Assembly: GCF_000717345.1 (NCBI RefSeq)
Contig: NZ_JNZA01000007.1
Coordinates: 155,311 to 219,310, forward strand
Direction: 5' to 3'
DNA length: 64,000 nt
Origin: Streptomyces lydicus
GTDB taxonomy: Bacteria > Actinomycetota > Actinomycetes > Streptomycetales > Streptomycetaceae
The notes under the pieces are model-generated. The model had not been told where the DNA came from, did no database searches, and saw only the letters and a program-made list of their open reading frames with translations. A program made the position numbers and the translations under genes. Positions 36,995-45,903 of this stretch are shown in pieces (position 1 is the first letter of the stretch; each line of letters opens with the position of its first letter).

Positions 36995-37151
36995 CCCTCA
37001 CGGAGTCGGCCTCGCGCCCGCACGCGGGGCCGGACGGAAGAAGAGACCGGCGAAACCCGCGCAGGGTTGTACGTAACTCACGATCATGGACCTAAATGGG
37101 CGAAGGGGCCCGTCACGGACGCCTTTGCTGCGCCGGACGGGGGAGCGCCCG

Positions 37152-37916
37152 TCAGGACACCGCCGGCGGCGCCCGGAACGTGATCTTCTCGCTGGCCTCC
37201 CGGTCCGCCGCGGCCCCGGCGCCCAGCCGGTCGTGGTGCCGGCAGAGCACCACCGAGCCGCCGGCCGCCAGCGGCGCGTACAGCCCGTACGACAGGCCCT
37301 GCCAGCTGTCGTACGGCAGCGCCGACAGCACCCGCGGCGCCCCCGGCATCCCCGCCGCGTCCCCGTCGGCCAGCGCCCGGGCCGTGATGCCGGCGCCGGT
37401 CAGCTCCTCGCCGCCGACGACCAGCGCCACCTCACCGGGGTCCACCGGCGCGAACGGCGCGAAGCGGTCGCCCTGGCCCGGCACCTCCACGGCGTAGTCC
37501 GCGAAGCCCGCGGGCGGCTGCGGGAAGCGCCCGCCGAGCGGGCGCAGCGCCAGCGCCACCCGCTCCCCGGAGCACGCCCGCGCCGCGTCCAGCCCGTCAG
37601 GCCCGGCGACCACGAGGTCCGCCCCGGCCGGGTCGCCGCCCACCTCCGCGACCACACCCACCGCGGAGCAGGCCAGCAGCCACACCGCGGTCTGCCAGTG
37701 GGCGGGCAGCAGCAGCGCCAGCCGGTCGCCCGGCGCGGCGGCCAGATCGCCCTGGAGGTAGTTGGCGGTCTTGGCCACCCAATTGGCGAAGGTCGCGACG
37801 GACAGTTCCACGCGCTCGCCGGTGGCATCGTCGTAGAAGGTCACCAGCGGGCGGGCCGGATCCGCGGCGAGCGCGGAACTCAGCAGGTCGGCGGGGGTAC
37901 GTTCGGTGGCGTTCAT
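37152..37916 (-). CDS. TIGR03089 family protein (AMP-binding N-domain-like)
   Basis: A 254-residue actinobacterial protein resembling only the N-terminal part of acyl-AMP ligases: RPLVTFYDDATGERVELSV, NWVAKTANYL and PGDRLALLLPAHWQTAVWLLA. The later DSWQGLSYGLYAPLAAGGSVVL is also ligase-like. The adenylate-forming core motifs and the C-terminal lid are missing, so it is probably not a ligase by itself. ATG 37916 is the start that aligns with the family. It is divergent from the amidase gene. The function is unknown. Confidence 0.8.
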   Translation of the reverse strand: MNATERTPADLLSSALAADPARPLVTFYDDATGERVELSVATFANWVAKTANYLQGDLAAAPGDRLALLLPAHWQTAVWLLACSAVGVVAEVGGDPAGADLVVAGPDGLDAARACSGERVALALRPLGGRFPQPPAGFADYAVEVPGQGDRFAPFAPVDPGEVALVVGGEELTGAGITARALADGDAAGMPGAPRVLSALPYDSWQGLSYGLYAPLAAGGSVVLCRHHDRLGAGAAADREASEKITFRAPPAVS

Positions 37917-38035
37917 GGCGGCCAGGGTACGCAGGGCGGCTGCTGACGGTCGGTCGGGCGCGGCAGGCCCGGACACCGGATCGGCCGATGCCCCGTCAGG
38001 CCACCGTTGGCGGGTTGCCGCCGGCCGTGTCCACG

Positions 38036-39394
38036 ATGCTGTCCATGCGCCCCTTCCTCGCGAGCTGCCTCGGCGCGGCGTGCACCGCCGCCCTCGCCCT
38101 GCCCTTCGCGCCGGACGCCGGTGCCAGCGCCGCCGGCCGCCCGCCGGCCCCGGCGCCGGCCGCGGCACGCGCCGGGGACCTGCCGGGCAGCACCCAGTCC
38201 CTGCCGGTGGCGGCCCTCGGCGCACCCGCCCCGGACACCACCCACCGCGAGACCCTCGGCGCCCCCCGCACGCTCGGCCTGCCGGCCCGCGGCGTGCGGC
38301 CGTTCTCGCTGCTGGGAGTCGTCTGGGACGACGCCGACGCCGCACTGCACGGCCGCGTCAAGGTCCGTACCCGCGCCACCGGCAGCGGCCGCTGGTCCGG
38401 CTGGCAGGACGTGCAGACCCACAACGACGACGCCCCCGACCTCGGCGCCGCCGAACGGCACGACAGCGAGGTACGGGGCTCCACCGCGCCGCTGTGGGTC
38501 GGCGACTCCGACGCCGTCCAGCTGCGCATCACCCCCGAGACCCGCCGCCGTGCCCCGGTCGCCGTCCCGGCCGGGCTGCGGCTGGAACTCGTCGACCCCG
38601 GCAGCCGGCCGCCCGCCGACCGCGGCGACCGGGCCGGCCCCCCGGCCCCGCTCGGCCCGGCCGCGGCGGCCGCCTCCGCCGCCAACGCGGGCCTCGCCCC
38701 GCTCGGCGCCACCGAGATCCCGGCGCTCGACCGCGCCGCCTCCCAGGCCGACATCGCCGCCGCCGGCCTGACGCCCCCCGCGCGGACCGCCGTCGGCCCG
38801 CGCCCGCGGATCGTCACCCGGGCCGGCTGGGGCGCCGACGAGTCGCTGCGCGAGAAGAAGTTCATCTACACCAAGACCGTGCGCGCCGCCTTCGTCCACC
38901 ACAGCGGATCGGGCAACAACTACAGCTGCGCACAGGCCCCTTCACTGATCCGCGCGATGTACCGCTTCCACGTCAAGAGCAACCACTGGCGGGACATCGG
39001 CTACAACTTCCTCGTCGACAAGTGCGGAACGGTCTACGAGGGCCGCGCCGGCGGCGTCGCCAAGCCCGTCATGGGCGCCCACACCCTCGGCTTCAACAAC
39101 GACAGCACCGGGATCGCCGTCCTCGGCACCTTCACCGGCGCCGAGCCGCCCAAGCCCGCCCTCGACGCGATCTCCCACCTGACGGCCTGGAAGCTCGGCC
39201 TGCACAGCGTCGACCCGCGCGCCACCGTCCAGCTGCTGTCCCGCGGCGGCAACCGCTACCCCAAGGGCGCCAAGGTCCGGATGCACACCATCTCCGGCCA
39301 CCGGGACGGCTTCCTCACCGACTGCCCCGGTGTCCACCTCTACAACAAGCTCGCCACCACCCGTCTCGCGGCCGCTCAACTCCAGGGCCGCTGA
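38036..39394 (+). CDS. Secreted peptidoglycan-recognition N-acetylmuramoyl-L-alanine amidase
   Basis: An exported zinc amidase/PGRP of about 452 residues. A signal peptide (FLASCLGAACTAALALPFA) leads to an N-terminal beta region of about 170 residues (VRPFSLLGVVWDDADAAL, WSGWQDVQTH) and an Ala/Pro linker. The PGRP domain starts at RAGWGADESL, with HHSG (zinc His), FLVDKCGTVYEGRAGG and TISGHRDGFLTDCPG (second zinc His and Cys). It probably trims peptidoglycan during growth. ATG 38036 and ATG 38045 are both possible starts, and a CACGAT hexamer just before suggests a leaderless message from the latter. Confidence 0.88.
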   Translation: MLSMRPFLASCLGAACTAALALPFAPDAGASAAGRPPAPAPAAARAGDLPGSTQSLPVAALGAPAPDTTHRETLGAPRTLGLPARGVRPFSLLGVVWDDADAALHGRVKVRTRATGSGRWSGWQDVQTHNDDAPDLGAAERHDSEVRGSTAPLWVGDSDAVQLRITPETRRRAPVAVPAGLRLELVDPGSRPPADRGDRAGPPAPLGPAAAAASAANAGLAPLGATEIPALDRAASQADIAAAGLTPPARTAVGPRPRIVTRAGWGADESLREKKFIYTKTVRAAFVHHSGSGNNYSCAQAPSLIRAMYRFHVKSNHWRDIGYNFLVDKCGTVYEGRAGGVAKPVMGAHTLGFNNDSTGIAVLGTFTGAEPPKPALDAISHLTAWKLGLHSVDPRATVQLLSRGGNRYPKGAKVRMHTISGHRDGFLTDCPGVHLYNKLATTRLAAAQLQGR

Positions 39395-39615
39395 CCCGTT
39401 TTTGGCCGGTCAGAGCGGGACTCGGTGGTTTGCGCGGGTCTGCTGTGGTGCATGTTGCAGTCACCAATGAACCGTTCCTGCGGTGCGCGCGTCTTAACGA
39501 TCACGACGAATTGCGTCTCCGTTGTGTTCCACGTCCCACCCAGGGCGACCGGAAAACCGTCTGCCTACACTGGTCCGCCGATCGGCCGACCCCAGCAGGA
39601 AGCAGAGAAGACAAG

Positions 39616-40698
39616 GTGACTGAAGCGATCCTTCTGGTCGGCGGCAAGGGCACCCGGCTGCGCCCGCTGACGGCGCGCACGCCCAAGCCCATGGTCCCCG
39701 CGGCAGGTGTGCCGTTCCTCACCCACCAGCTCGCCCGCGCCCGGGCCGCCGGTGTCGAGCACATCGTCCTGGCCACCTCCTACCTCGCCGAGGTCTTCGA
39801 GCCGTACTTCGGCGACGGATCGGCCCTCGGACTGCACCTGGAGTACGTCACCGAGCGGGAGCCGCTGGGCACCGGCGGCGCCATCCGCAACGTCGCCGAG
39901 CGGCTGCACTCCGCCCCCGGCGACCCGGTGCTGATCTTCAACGGCGACATCCTCACCGGCCTGGACATCGGCGCCCTCGTCGACACCCACCGCACCTCCG
40001 GCGCCGACGTCTCCCTGCACCTCACCCGGGTCGAGGACCCCCGCGCCTTCGGCCTGGTGCCCACCGACGACACCGGCCGGGTCACCGCCTTCCTGGAGAA
40101 GCCGCAGACCCCCGAGGAGATCGTCACCGACCAGATCAACGCCGGCGCCTACGTCTTCAACCGGTCGGTCATCGACGCCATCCCGGCCGGCCGCCCGGTC
40201 TCCGTCGAGCGCGAGACCTTCCCCGGGCTGCTCGCCGACGGCGCCCACCTCCAGGGCATGGTCGACTCCACCTACTGGCTCGACCTCGGCACCCCGCAGG
40301 CGTTCGTCCGCGGCTCCGCCGACCTCGTCCTCGGCCGCGCCCCGTCCCCGGCGGTGCCCGGCCGCCGCGGCGACCGTCTGGTCATGGAGACCGCCGAGGT
40401 CGCCGTGGACGCCAAGCTGACCGGCGGCACCGTCGTCGGCCCGCGCACGGTCATCGGCGCCGGCGCCCGCATCGACGGCAGCGCCGTCCTCGAAGGAGCG
40501 GTCGTCGAGGAGGGCGCCCACATCCGTGACTCGCTGATCGGCGCCGGGGCGCGCATCGGGGCCCGTACGGTCCTGGACGGCGCGGTCATCGGCGACGGCG
40601 CGGTGATCGGCGCGGACAACGAGCTGCGCGACGGCATCCGGATCTGGTGCGACGCGCGCATCCCGGACGCCGCGGTCCGCTTCTCCTCCGACCAGTAG
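39616..40698 (+). CDS. manC: Sugar-nucleotidyltransferase (mannose-1-phosphate guanylyltransferase)
   Basis: Makes a nucleotide sugar, most likely GDP-mannose, from sugar-1-phosphate and NTP; 360 residues. The nucleotidyltransferase domain (about 1-235) has LVGGKGTRLRPLTARTPKPM, the metal Asp in FNGDIL and FLEKPQ. A left-handed beta-helix of hexapeptide repeats (GTVVGPRTVIGAGARI and following, about 265-350) ends the protein. GTG 39616 is preceded by GAGAAG. The adjacent region contains manB and manA, which supports mannose. A glucose- or rhamnose-type specificity is the main alternative, since the family is close to RmlA-like enzymes. Confidence 0.82.
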   Translation: MTEAILLVGGKGTRLRPLTARTPKPMVPAAGVPFLTHQLARARAAGVEHIVLATSYLAEVFEPYFGDGSALGLHLEYVTEREPLGTGGAIRNVAERLHSAPGDPVLIFNGDILTGLDIGALVDTHRTSGADVSLHLTRVEDPRAFGLVPTDDTGRVTAFLEKPQTPEEIVTDQINAGAYVFNRSVIDAIPAGRPVSVERETFPGLLADGAHLQGMVDSTYWLDLGTPQAFVRGSADLVLGRAPSPAVPGRRGDRLVMETAEVAVDAKLTGGTVVGPRTVIGAGARIDGSAVLEGAVVEEGAHIRDSLIGAGARIGARTVLDGAVIGDGAVIGADNELRDGIRIWCDARIPDAAVRFSSDQ

Positions 40699-40706
40699 GG
40701 CGGCGC

Positions 40707-40730
40707 CGGGGCCGGACATCGCCGGCCCCG
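40707..40730 (+). terminator. Hairpin after the manC-like gene
   Basis: A 9-bp stem (40707-40715 with 40722-40730) with a 6-base loop lies directly before the -10 of the next gene. Confidence 0.65.
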
Positions 40731-40750
40731 CCATCGCCTAACCTGGCCGC

Positions 40751-41656
40751 ATGCCCGCCCGCACCTGGGTTCCGCCCGGCCCGTACGACCTGCACCGCAC
40801 GCTGTGCGTGCTGCGGCGCGGCCCCGGCGACCCGGCGTTCGCGGTGCGCGGCGGCGAACTGTGGCGGGCCTGCCGTACGCCCGCGGGCCCCGGCACGCTG
40901 CGCCTGGTGGCGCGGGCGGCCGAGGGCCGGGTCGAGGCCGAGGGCTGGGGGCCGGGCGCGGACTGGCTGCTGGAGCGGTTGCCCGAGCTGCTGGGGGAGC
41001 GGGACGACCCGGCGCTGCTGACCGCCCGGCACCGCGTCGTCCACGAGGCGCGCCGGCGCCACCCCGGCGTCCGGCTGGCCCGCACCGGCCTGGTCCTGGA
41101 GTCGCTGATCCCCTCGGTCCTGGAGCAGAAGGTCACCGCCGACGAGGCGTACCGCGCCTGGCGGCTCCTGCTGCAGCGGCACGGCGAGCCCGCGCCCGGC
41201 CCCTGGGACCGGCTGCGGGTGATGCCCGAGCCGCGCGGCTGGGCGCTGATCCCCTCCTGGGAGTGGCACCGCGCCGGCGTGGACGCCAAGCGCTCCTCGA
41301 CGATCCTGCGGGCGGTGCGGGTCGCGCGGCGCATGGAGGAGGCGGCGCGGATGGATCTCGCCGACGCCACCCGCCGGCTGACAGCGATACCGGGCATCGG
41401 CCCGTGGACCGCCGCCGAGACGCTTCAGCGCACCCTCGGCGCCCCCGACGCGATCACCGTCGGCGACCTCCACCTGCCGAAGATCATCGGGTATGCCCTC
41501 ACCGGCCGCCGCGGCACCACCGACGAGGAGATGCTCGACCTCCTCGCCCCCTACGCGGGCCAGCGCCACCGCGCCGCCCGCCTCATCCTGCTCTCGGGCG
41601 TCACCCCGCCCCGCCGGGCCCCCCGCTTCCCGGTCGGCGACATCGCCCGCCTCTGA
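40751..41656 (+). CDS. DNA-3-methyladenine glycosylase 2 (AlkA-like, HhH-GPD)
   Basis: Base-excision repair glycosylase of 301 residues. The helix-hairpin-helix is LTAIPGIGPWTAAET, followed at the usual distance by the catalytic Asp in AITVGDLHLPK. The N-terminal PYDLHRTLCVL and LIPSVLEQKVT region also fits this actinobacterial subgroup. ATG 40751 lies 7 bases after TAACCT (40738-40743) with no ribosome site, so the message is probably leaderless. It removes alkylated purines from DNA; substrate range is not evident. Confidence 0.9.
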   Translation: MPARTWVPPGPYDLHRTLCVLRRGPGDPAFAVRGGELWRACRTPAGPGTLRLVARAAEGRVEAEGWGPGADWLLERLPELLGERDDPALLTARHRVVHEARRRHPGVRLARTGLVLESLIPSVLEQKVTADEAYRAWRLLLQRHGEPAPGPWDRLRVMPEPRGWALIPSWEWHRAGVDAKRSSTILRAVRVARRMEEAARMDLADATRRLTAIPGIGPWTAAETLQRTLGAPDAITVGDLHLPKIIGYALTGRRGTTDEEMLDLLAPYAGQRHRAARLILLSGVTPPRRAPRFPVGDIARL

Positions 41657-41717
41657 CCGGCCCCGGCGGCGCCGCCCCGCGGCCGGTACCGAGGCGCCGG
41701 CGCACCGGCGCCCGGCG

Positions 41718-43040
41718 TCAGCGCACCACGACGAAGTCGTCGGCCGGGCGCGGCGGGCGCTCCTTCGGCGCCTCGGCCGGGTGCCCGATCGCCACCGCGC
41801 CCATCGGCTCCCAGTCGCCGGGCAGCCCCAGGACGTCCCGTACGACGTCCCGGCAGAACATCGTCGAGGAGATCCACGCGGAGCCCAGGCGTTCGCCCGC
41901 CAGCGCGACCAGGAAGTTCTGGATCCCGGCGCCGTGGGCGACCACGAACATCTCGCGCTCGGCCGCGTTCCGCCGCGCGTCCGGGTAGGTGTGCGCGCCG
42001 TCGGTCACCAGGCACGGCACCGCCAGATACGGGGCCTGCCGCAGCACCTCGCCGCGCCGCACCCGCTTGGCGACGGACTCCTCGGACTTGCCGTCGCTCC
42101 GCAGATCCGCGATCCAGGCGTCCCGCATCGCGTCCAGCAGCCGCGTCCTGGACTCCGCCGACTCCAGCAGCACGAACCGCCACGGCGTGGTGTGGTGCGG
42201 CGCCGGCGCGGTGAGCGCCGCCGCCACCGCGCGCCGGACCGCCCCCGGGTCGACCGGCTCGCCGGTGAACGACCGGACCGTACGCCGCAGCGTCACCGCC
42301 TCCCGTACGGCCTCCGAGGTGCCCAGCCGGAACATGTCGTCCGCGGCGCCGCGCACCATCGCGCGGGCCCCGTCACCGTCGCCGGCCGCCTCGACGACGT
42401 GCCCGAGGCCGCGCACCACCGCGACCGGCAGCCCGGCCGCCTTGCCCTTCACCAGGTCACCGGCGGCGGCCAGTTCGTCCGCGGTGGCCACCACCGTCGC
42501 GCCGAGCGGATTGCCGTACGCGTCGGTGCCGCCGCGCAGATCGTCCAGCACCCGCACCCCGGCCGCCCCGATGGCGACATCGGTGAGGCCGTTGCGCCAG
42601 GGCCGCCCGAAGGTGTCGCTGATGACGACGCCGACGTCGACGCCGAGCGCGGCGCGCAGGCCCGCGCGCAGGGCACGGGCCGAGGCGTCCGGGTCCTCCG
42701 GCAGCAACAGCACGGTGCCCTGTGGGGTGTTGGAGGCGTCCACGCCGGCCGCCGCCATCACCAGGCCCTGCCGGTTCTCCACGATCCGCAGCGTGCCGCG
42801 GCGGGCCACCACCCGCACCGTCTCCCGGTCGATCGCCGCCTCCCGGTCGGTGGCCTCGACCACCCGCCCCTCGGCCTTGCTGACGATCTTCGAGGTCACC
42901 AGCAGCACATCGCCGTCGGCGAGCCCGGGCGGCCCGTCGGCGGTCGCCGCCGCGGCGATCAGCTTCACCAGGTCGTCGCCGGGCCGCACCTCGGGGATCC
43001 CCGGCAGCGCCCAGACCCGGTACCCGGGCAGCCGGGTCAC
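41718..43040 (-). CDS. fbiB: Coenzyme F420-0:L-glutamate ligase fused to nitroreductase domain
   Basis: A bifunctional F420 synthesis enzyme of 440 residues. The N-terminal CofE-like ligase (about 1-240) has [17 protein letters not shown] and [14 protein letters not shown], and adds gamma-linked glutamates. The C-terminal FMN nitroreductase-type domain (about 245-440: [13 protein letters not shown] and [16 protein letters not shown]) reduces the dehydro-F420 intermediate. The fused layout is the actinobacterial form. The start overlaps the fbiA stop by 4 bases, so the pair is coupled. Confidence 0.95.
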   Translation of the reverse strand: MTRLPGYRVWALPGIPEVRPGDDLVKLIAAAATADGPPGLADGDVLLVTSKIVSKAEGRVVEATDREAAIDRETVRVVARRGTLRIVENRQGLVMAAAGVDASNTPQGTVLLLPEDPDASARALRAGLRAALGVDVGVVISDTFGRPWRNGLTDVAIGAAGVRVLDDLRGGTDAYGNPLGATVVATADELAAAGDLVKGKAAGLPVAVVRGLGHVVEAAGDGDGARAMVRGAADDMFRLGTSEAVREAVTLRRTVRSFTGEPVDPGAVRRAVAAALTAPAPHHTTPWRFVLLESAESRTRLLDAMRDAWIADLRSDGKSEESVAKRVRRGEVLRQAPYLAVPCLVTDGAHTYPDARRNAAEREMFVVAHGAGIQNFLVALAGERLGSAWISSTMFCRDVVRDVLGLPGDWEPMGAVAIGHPAEAPKERPPRPADDFVVVR

Positions 43041-44023
43041 GCCCGGACCTCCTCGGCCAGCGCCAGTGCCTCGCGCGCCATCGCGGCGGTGGCGTCCAGG
43101 TCCGTCATCATCAGCGGCACGGCCCGGCAGCGGATCCCGGCGGCCTCGACCTCCGGCACCCGGCCCGCGTCCACGGTGTCGACCAGCCAGCCGTCCAGCA
43201 GCCCGGCGCCGCCCTCCGCGGGCAGCCGCTTCGCCGCGCCGTAGTGCCTGGCCACCGCCGAGGCGGTGGACTCCACGCCGACCGCGGCCAGCACCTTGTC
43301 GGCCATCCCGCGCACCGGCGCGTCACCGACGAGGGGGGAGAGGCCCACGACGGGCGCGCCGGCCTCCGCGATGGCCTCCCGGATGCCCGGGACGGCGAGG
43401 ATGGTGCCGACGCTGACGACGGGGTTGGACGGCGGGAAGAGGATCACATCGGCCTGCGCGACGGCCTCCAGCACACCGGGCGCGGGCGTGGCCCGCTCGG
43501 CGCCGACCGGCACCACGGCCTTGGCGTCCACCGCGGCGCGCAGCCGCACCCAGTACTCCTGGAAGTGCACCGCCCGCTGTTCGCCGTCCTCCTCGATGGC
43601 GACGTGGGTCTCGACCCGGTCGTCGGTCATCGGGAGCAGCCGGACGCCCGGCTGCCAGCGGTCGCACAGCGCCTCGGTCACCGCGCTGAGCGGGTACCCG
43701 GCGCCGAGCATCTGGGTACGGACGATGTGCGTGGCGAAGTCCCGGTCGCCGAGCCCGAACCACTCGGGGCCGACGCCGTAGGCCGCCAGCTCCTCCTTCA
43801 CCCGGAAGGTTTCGTCGGCGCGGCCCCAGCCCTGGTCCTCGTTGATGCCGCCGCCGAGCGTGTACATCACGGTGTCCAGATCGGGACACACCTTCAGGCC
43901 GAACAGATGGATGTCGTCGCCGGTGTTGCCGATGACGGTGATGTCCGCGTCCGGAGCCGCTGCCTTCAGTCCCCGCAGAAAGCGGGCGCCGCCGATACCG
44001 CCGGCCAGAACCACGATTCGCAT
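43037..44023 (-). CDS. fbiA: 2-phospho-L-lactate transferase (F420 synthesis)
   Basis: A 328-residue CofD/FbiA enzyme that joins the phospho(enolpyruvyl or lactyl) guanylyl intermediate to the deazaflavin Fo. Signatures are [19 protein letters not shown] at the start, [26 protein letters not shown]-like [14 protein letters not shown] and [15 protein letters not shown] 44023 has no strong ribosome site. It is first of the fbiA-fbiB pair; the other F420 genes (fbiC, fbiD) are not in the window. Confidence 0.95.
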   Translation of the reverse strand: MRIVVLAGGIGGARFLRGLKAAAPDADITVIGNTGDDIHLFGLKVCPDLDTVMYTLGGGINEDQGWGRADETFRVKEELAAYGVGPEWFGLGDRDFATHIVRTQMLGAGYPLSAVTEALCDRWQPGVRLLPMTDDRVETHVAIEEDGEQRAVHFQEYWVRLRAAVDAKAVVPVGAERATPAPGVLEAVAQADVILFPPSNPVVSVGTILAVPGIREAIAEAGAPVVGLSPLVGDAPVRGMADKVLAAVGVESTASAVARHYGAAKRLPAEGGAGLLDGWLVDTVDAGRVPEVEAAGIRCRAVPLMMTDLDATAAMAREALALAEEVRA

Positions 44024-44079
44024 GGCGACAGTCTGTCAGCCGACGGCGGCGTCGACGGGGGCGGTGGTCGCGGTGGGCG

Positions 44080-44622
44080 TCAGGGGGCGAGCACCTCGGG
44101 CGCGGCGGCCACGGCGCCGGGGGCGGCGGCCTGGCTGGGGTGCATCGGCATGTCGGTGAGGCCGGGGAAGTAGACGTGCAGGCTGACCGCCGGCTTCAGG
44201 GAGTCGTTGACGACCTCGTGGACGTAGCCGGGGGCGAACACCCGCTGCGCGCCGGCGGTGAGCGTACGGGGCCCGTCCGCGGCGTGCTCGGTCAACTCGC
44301 CTTCCAGGACGGTCAGTACGCCGGAGGACCGCCCGTGGTCGTGGCGTCCGCTGCCCTGGCCGGGCACCCAGCTCAGCAGCCACACCTCGTAGCCGACCGG
44401 GGCCAGGGGAGCGGAGCCGGGCGCCTGCGGCACGGCGCGCAGCCGGTGGTACCAGCGGGTGGTGGCGTCGTAGCGGACGAGCGGCGCCCAGGAGGCGCGG
44501 TCGGCGGCGATCGCCCGGGCCAGCCCGGCGAAGCCGGCGACGGTGGCCGGGTGGGCGGGGACGGGCGGCAGCAGGTGGGGGATGGCGAGGGGGTCGCCGG
44601 CGATCTGGACGTCGCTGTTCAT
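44080..44622 (-). CDS. Cysteine dioxygenase-like cupin
   Basis: A 180-residue cupin resembling type I cysteine dioxygenase, which oxidises cysteine to cysteine sulfinate with non-haem iron. The metal motif is GRHDHGRSSG (two His), with the third His in PGYVHEVVN; surrounding strands (YEVWLLSWVPGQG, LTVLEGELTEH) fit. The start at ATG 44622 has GAGGAATCC about 9 bases upstream. A further 14 residues are possible from ATG 44664. The gene is downstream of a 690-base gap and on the same strand as fbiA. Confidence 0.85.
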   Translation of the reverse strand: MNSDVQIAGDPLAIPHLLPPVPAHPATVAGFAGLARAIAADRASWAPLVRYDATTRWYHRLRAVPQAPGSAPLAPVGYEVWLLSWVPGQGSGRHDHGRSSGVLTVLEGELTEHAADGPRTLTAGAQRVFAPGYVHEVVNDSLKPAVSLHVYFPGLTDMPMHPSQAAAPGAVAAAPEVLAP

Positions 44623-45314
44623 CGGTTTCGGATTCCTCGGCGGAAGTGCGGGGTGGTCGCGCATGGGGGGTGCGGCACGGCGCGGGCTCTCCCTGTGGGG
44701 GGCGCGGCACGGGACGCGAAGCAGGGGCGCTGCGGGGTGATGCGGCGAAAGGGCTGGAGCTCAGTGGCTTCAACAGCTGGAACAGCGACAGCGGGCCTGC
44801 GCAGCGCAGAGCGACCCGTAGGCACGGGTCAGTCGGGGCGCGGCAGTCGCTGGCATGCGGTCAAGGAGACCGGGTTCGCGGCGCGATGTCAACCGGACGT
44901 CTGGTTTGCCGTAAATCTTTCACCTCATCCGGTTACTCCGCCCGGAGAAAGGTTTGTGCAGTCCCCGACCCGGAGACATCGACCGGCAACCGCGCCTCCA
45001 AACGCCGTTGCGGTCCCGTGATCCGCTTGTGATCTTCCCCGCTCCGGCGCGCGGGGTGCAACGTGAATGCCGCCTGATCGCGTCTTCATGGCCGACGCGG
45101 ACGTGCCCGGGTGGCACGCCCGGGGAAGTGTCCTGGTTTTTACAGATTTGAACACTTTCCGTATCCGCTTGGTTCCGCCGAGTGAATAAGAGGCTCAATA
45201 GCAGATCTCGGCTTGACTGGCCCGGATCACCACACTTGTAATTTCACTCGTGTCGTTCAGCCGAAATCGATCACGGCTTGATCACGGGGACGTAAAGACA
45301 GACGAGGGGCGCAC
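44623..45314. other. Long intergenic region upstream of whiB
   Basis: These 692 bases lie between divergent genes. A small hairpin ACCCGT/ACGGGT is at 44814-44829, and the whiB-proximal half (45130-45314) is AT-richer and contains the promoter described separately. I see no convincing reading frame on either strand. A long regulatory region is in keeping with developmental control of whiB. Confidence 0.6.
45213..45242 (+). promoter_or_regulatory. Candidate whiB promoter
   Basis: TTGACT (45213-45218), an 18-base spacer and TGTAAT (45237-45242) make the best consensus-like promoter in the window, 72 bases before the whiB start. TCACC (45226-45230) and TCACT (45244-45248) flank the -10. They resemble halves of the BldD box as I remember it, but this match is weak. 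Confidence 0.55.
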
Positions 45315-45578
45315 ATGACCGAGCTGTTCCAGGAATTGCTGGTCGAGGAGGCGGACGAGGAGCTCGGCTGGCAGGAGCGCGCACTGTGCGCCCAGACCGA
45401 CCCCGAGTCCTTCTTCCCGGAGAAGGGTGGCTCCACCCGCGAGGCGAAGAAGGTCTGCCTCGCCTGTGAAGTCCGGTCCGAGTGCCTCGAATACGCCCTC
45501 GCCAACGACGAGCGCTTCGGTATTTGGGGCGGTCTGTCCGAACGCGAGCGGCGCCGGCTCAAGAAGGCCGCCGTCTGA
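45315..45578 (+). CDS. whiB: WhiB sporulation regulator (iron-sulfur Wbl protein)
   Basis: An 87-residue [4Fe-4S] transcription factor that with WhiA triggers sporulation septation. The cluster cysteines are C25, C48, C51 and C57 (CLACEVRSEC), the Wbl turn is GIWGG at 69-73, and a basic C-terminal RERRRLKK binds DNA. Length and sequence match the WhiB branch rather than WblA, WhiD or the other Wbl proteins. ATG 45315 has GAGGGGCGC upstream. It is monocistronic with a long 5' regulatory region. Confidence 0.95.
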   Translation: MTELFQELLVEEADEELGWQERALCAQTDPESFFPEKGGSTREAKKVCLACEVRSECLEYALANDERFGIWGGLSERERRRLKKAAV

Positions 45579-45903
45579 GATGACCGAGCAGCCGTCCGGA
45601 CCGACGGCGCGCGGCCTTCCGGACCACGCCGCCGCACCACCCCAACTCCCCATATCCCCCTATAGCGAACTCTCCGCCTCCAGCGCCCACGCCGCCGGAG
45701 GCGGACTGCTGTGCGCTGCTTCGCACCGGCCCCGTCGGGGCGGCGGCGCGAAGCATTAGTGTGGGGCCCCGTCCGAGATGCGCCGCCGCCCCGTAGGGCG
45801 CGTGCGTCGCCTCGTAGTCCGTCGCAGTGTCTTCCGGGGGCGGGTGCCCTGAGCGACTTCGCCGCGGGTCCCGAACTCCCGGGTCCGGAGGGCCCGTACC
45901 TCG
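45579..45903. other. Intergenic region between whiB and the giant glycosyltransferase
   Basis: These 325 bases hold a small GCCCC/GGGGC hairpin (45729-45741) and, near the right end, G/C-rich sequence without a clear Shine-Dalgarno before ATG 45904. I see no gene. Confidence 0.5.

Noticed and set aside
44640..44830. Cysteine-responsive leader peptide before the cysteine-dioxygenase-like gene
   Set aside because: No short frame with a run of Cys codons or an attenuator-type pair of hairpins was found.
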